A stretch of DNA of 7,363 nt from Haloferacaceae archaeon (GTDB lineage Archaea; Halobacteriota; Halobacteria; Halobacteriales; Haloferacaceae): assembly GCA_028274825.1 (NCBI GenBank), contig JAQCMZ010000495.1, positions 1-7,363 on the forward strand, in the 5' to 3' direction. Each line of letters begins with the position of its first letter. Position 1 is the stretch's first letter. The notes beneath the pieces were generated by a model. The model had not been told where the DNA came from, did no database searches, and worked only from the letters and a program-made list of their open reading frames with translations. The translations under genes were made by a program, and so were the position numbers. Below are positions 5,617 through 7,363 of this stretch, one piece after another.

Positions 5617-5623
5617 ATTATAA
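5617..5623 (-). promoter_or_regulatory. TATA-like box of the narK transcript
   Basis: On the - strand TTATAAT predicts a start near 5593, where the GTG of the candidate leader ORF sits. This would leave narK with a leader of about 170 bases unless the ORF is the first gene. Nothing resembling a TATA box lies within 25-35 bases of the narK ATG itself, so this is the best narK promoter candidate. A further AT-rich stretch at 5745-5760 is an alternative. Confidence 0.4.
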
Positions 5624-5699
5624 GCTAACCGGTGGACGAATTTTAGACAAAGCCGTCAAAAACTGGTGATTCTGGTACTATCTGTAGGGCAGGGCTCGT

Positions 5700-5714
5700 A
5701 TCAGATGTACTGAT
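5700..5714. promoter_or_regulatory. Inverted repeat ATCAG-N5-CTGAT, possible operator
   Basis: ATCAG (5700-5704) and CTGAT (5710-5714) are perfect complements around five bases, giving a 15-base dyad typical in size of a dimeric helix-turn-helix regulator site. It lies about 80 bases upstream of the narK TATA box, next to a second palindrome. The regulator is unknown. Confidence 0.3.
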
Positions 5715-5723
5715 CGGAAAATT

Positions 5724-5735
5724 ACAAACGTTTGT
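5724..5735. promoter_or_regulatory. Perfect 12-base palindrome ACAAACGTTTGT, possible operator
   Basis: The 12 bases are a perfect palindrome, flanked by A-rich sequence on the left and T-rich on the right. It is centred about 110 bases upstream of the narK TATA box. It is also about 25 bases downstream, on the - strand, of the AT-rich stretch near 5750-5760, where a transcript from that alternative promoter would begin. Either position would suit a regulator of the nitrate genes; the identity is unknown. Confidence 0.4.
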
Positions 5736-5814
5736 TTTCACGCAATATTCCTAATATATCTCCACTAGGCGTTAGGATCGATCAGTGTCGTCTCTGACAA
5801 CTGCGGCCACCGAA

Positions 5815-5833
5815 CGAGAGTGTCTCGCTCTCG
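5815..5833. other. Hairpin CGAGAG-N7-CTCTCG
   Basis: CGAGAG (5815-5820) and CTCTCG (5828-5833) form a perfect 6-bp stem with a 7-base loop, about 190 bases beyond the nasA stop. There is no adjoining T-tract. It might stabilise the nasA mRNA 3' end or be incidental. Confidence 0.25.
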
Positions 5834-5890
5834 GGGAGATCACACTGCACGCGACGAAATCGCACTCGCACAAGAGAAACAACGGACAAC

Positions 5891-5932
5891 ACCTGTCGTG
5901 TTGACCTCCTAGGCTGGACAGAGGAGACAGGT
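5891..5932. terminator. Nested stem-loop downstream of nasA
   Basis: ACCTGTC (5891-5897) pairs with GACAGGT (5926-5932), and CTCCT (5906-5910) can pair with AGGAG (5922-5926), sharing one base with the outer arm. The outer stem is 7 bp with a 28-base interior. It lies 88 bases beyond the nasA TAA (6020-6022), or 32 beyond the alternative TAG (5966-5964). It is a candidate 3'-end or processing structure for nasA mRNA. Archaeal termination normally depends on T-tracts, which are lacking here, so the role is uncertain. Confidence 0.25.
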
Positions 5933-6019
5933 CATTCCGCACGAAAAGATGCCGGTGTTTTGCCTACTCCGTGTGGATGAGGCGAGCAATTTCACTCGGT
6001 GTATCGCCAGTATTAGCGA

Positions 6020-7363
6020 TTACCCCGGTGGTGACAGTCCCGCTGCACAGTGCATGAGATTCGGTTCACCGGCATTCATACCAACTGTTCTCAGGGTCAA
6101 GTCGTTGATAACCCCACATTGAGTTGGAAGCCAGATTATCCCGGCGGGAACCCTGTCGCTCGGGGAGATGGTGACAGTGACTGCAGACCGACGAGATTTG
6201 ACAACTGTTCGACCGCGGTCAATCGCTTCTAGTTGTCGCGCGATTGTCCAGGGATTGATTCGGGCTGTGGGCAGTTTCTCATCACTTTCCGAGTGGTTTC
6301 TGGGACCACCGTAGACACCAGCAGTCCGGCCCATCGTCACCGTGAGCGGATACTCTGCATCAACCGGCTCTGGGCGACGGGTGTGTGTGCTCATCGAGAA
6401 CTGTGCCCGGCCGGAGTCCGTGTTGAACGACCAGTTGCCGTCATCGTAGTATCGATAGCCGCCCTCCTCGTCGCCGCTCCGTGCTGGCCATCGGACTGCT
6501 AGGTCCGAGTTGAGCCGATTGTAGCTGATCCCCGAGAGATCGGCTGCCGTCGCTGTGGTAAGTCCACGGATCTCGTCAAACACCGCCGCCGGGTCGAGTG
6601 GCGGTGAATCGAATATTCCCGGGGAAATTCGGTTGCCGATCGCCGCGATAACATCAATATCCTGTCGAACTTCTCCCGGGGGGTCGACCGACGCGGTGAC
6701 GCGTGAGACACGACGGTCCATATTCATCACAGTCCCGGCAGATTCCCCCCACGTCGCTGTCGGTAACACCACGTCTGCACACTCGGTCGTCTCTGAGCGA
6801 AACGTAGCCTGACTGATGAGAAACGTCTCCTCGAGGGCACTCTCGACGTAGCCAGAACCAGGGAGTTCAACGAGAGGATTCGTTCCGACCGCCCAGCAGA
6901 CATCGAGATTCTCACGGGCAAGCAAATCGATGATGCCGATGAATCCCGGACCGGATGACTCCGGGATCCGGTCGAGTGTCACGTCCCACGCGTCAGCTAC
7001 AAGACGCCGGTTGAACGGGTCGTCAAACACGCGCAGACCCGGCCACGTATCTGTCGAAGCACACACTCGATGCCCCAGAGAATTAGCCTGACCGACTAGT
7101 GAAAGCGGACCACTTCTCGGACCTATATTTCCTGTCGCGAGACACAGATCGATCACTGCCCGTGCCGTCTGCGTTGCTTGATTACTCTGCGTGACGCCCA
7201 TCCCCCAGTAGATGATGGTCTCTGCTGTCAGCGCTTCAGCAACTTCGTGGACATGGTCGGGAGAGACGCCGGCGGTTGTCGCGGATTCCTCCAGACTCGG
7301 GAGCGATTCGAGCATGCGAGTGTAGCCATCAGTGTGGTCGTCGATGAATTGCTCGTCGATATT
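6020..7363 (-). CDS. nasA: Assimilatory nitrate reductase-type molybdopterin oxidoreductase, C-terminal part
   Basis: Part of a large cytoplasmic molybdenum enzyme reducing nitrate to nitrite, in haloarchaea with electrons from ferredoxin. The frame is open to the right edge (447 codons visible), so the N-terminal [4Fe-4S] domain and substrate pocket lie outside. Counting from the Met codon at 7315: GPLSLVGQANSLGHRVCAST (69-88) and WPGLRVFDDPFNRR (91-104) are the central cofactor-domain signature of NasA/NarB proteins; VGTNPLVELPGS (143-154) and CADVVLPTATWGESAGTVMN (179-198) are the MGD-binding segments of the family. The C-terminal molybdopterin dinucleotide-binding domain spans about 322-424 (YPLTVTMGR, PAGIIWLP, NDLTL, MNAGEPNL). 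GNIGPRSGP replaces the commoner GNxGRPGTGP loop, a minor divergence. The end (HCAAGLSPPG) may be frameshifted. Other molybdoenzymes are possible, but the adjoining narK favours NasA. Confidence 0.85.
   Translation of the reverse strand, partial: NIDEQFIDDHTDGYTRMLESLPSLEESATTAGVSPDHVHEVAEALTAETIIYWGMGVTQSNQATQTARAVIDLCLATGNIGPRSGPLSLVGQANSLGHRVCASTDTWPGLRVFDDPFNRRLVADAWDVTLDRIPESSGPGFIGIIDLLARENLDVCWAVGTNPLVELPGSGYVESALEETFLISQATFRSETTECADVVLPTATWGESAGTVMNMDRRVSRVTASVDPPGEVRQDIDVIAAIGNRISPGIFDSPPLDPAAVFDEIRGLTTATAADLSGISYNRLNSDLAVRWPARSGDEEGGYRYYDDGNWSFNTDSGRAQFSMSTHTRRPEPVDAEYPLTVTMGRTAGVYGGPRNHSESDEKLPTARINPWTIARQLEAIDRGRTVVKSRRSAVTVTISPSDRVPAGIIWLPTQCGVINDLTLRTVGMNAGEPNLMHCAAGLSPPG

Larger units (their letters stand above)
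5594..6019. other. Gene-poor spacer between narK leader and nasA
   Basis: This 426-base stretch carries no convincing gene on either strand. It is AT-rich at 5605-5765 and holds the narK TATA box, two dyad symmetries (5700-5735), AT-rich promoter-like sequence at 5743-5760, and two stem-forming repeats (5815-5833 and 5891-5932) nearer nasA. A 39-codon GTG frame on the + strand (5785-5904) is possible but weak. The layout suggests nasA 3'-end signals on the right and narK control on the left. Confidence 0.6.

Noticed and set aside
6050..6921. Several + and - strand frames of 60-90 codons within nasA
   Set aside because: All overlap the well-conserved NasA frame and have Arg/Ser-rich shadow compositions.
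1..7363. CRISPR array, tRNA, rRNA or toxin-antitoxin pair
   Set aside because: No regularly spaced repeats, no cloverleaf or rRNA-like sequence, and no paired small ORFs with toxin or antitoxin motifs were seen on either strand.

Overview
The window is haloarchaeal chromosomal or megaplasmid DNA. The best evidence is a near-complete match, from memory, to the hyperacidic halophilic plant-type [2Fe-2S] ferredoxin (C-x4-C-x2-C plus a distal Cys, with an acidic N-terminal insert). Supporting signs are Asp/Glu-rich proteins, TATA boxes about 27 bases upstream of start codons (leaderless transcripts), and a hairpin resembling the ends of haloarchaeal IS200/IS605 elements. Genus cannot be fixed by eye; GC content looks moderate for a haloarchaeon.

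Left part, + strand: positions 1-447 have no certain gene. They hold an unidentified frame open from the window edge to 242, a nested hairpin (179-225) and a promoter-rich AT stretch (339-415). Next is a two-gene ABC-2 exporter of the YadG/YadH type: ATPase 448-1503 and permease 1595-2362. A 32-codon ORF bridges them exactly, with ATGA overlaps at both ends. A decayed IS200/IS605-like end hairpin (2370-2400) sits directly behind the permease stop. The ferredoxin gene (2567-2959) follows with its own TATA box.

Right part, - strand: a type II haloacid-dehalogenase-like HAD hydrolase (3213-3896, or from 3923), a NarK-type nitrate/nitrite porter (4107-5423) and the C-terminal part of a molybdopterin oxidoreductase of the assimilatory nitrate reductase type (NasA; 6020 to beyond the right edge). 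NasA followed by a NarK-like transporter matches the haloarchaeal nas locus: nitrate import, then reduction to nitrite. The ferredoxin is a plausible electron source for NasA in such cells, though it has its own promoter and lies on the other strand. No nitrite reductase or MobA-like gene is seen here.

The 426-base stretch 5594-6019 between narK and nasA is rich in palindromes and TATA-like sequence. A 57-codon GTG ORF (5593-5420) starts 27 bases from a TATA box and ends in an ATGA overlap with narK. I found no CRISPR array, tRNA, rRNA or clearly new multigene system. The most novel-looking items are the small ORFs coupled to the two transport genes, the inverted-repeat cluster upstream of narK, and possible frame breaks at the nasA 3' end and behind narK.
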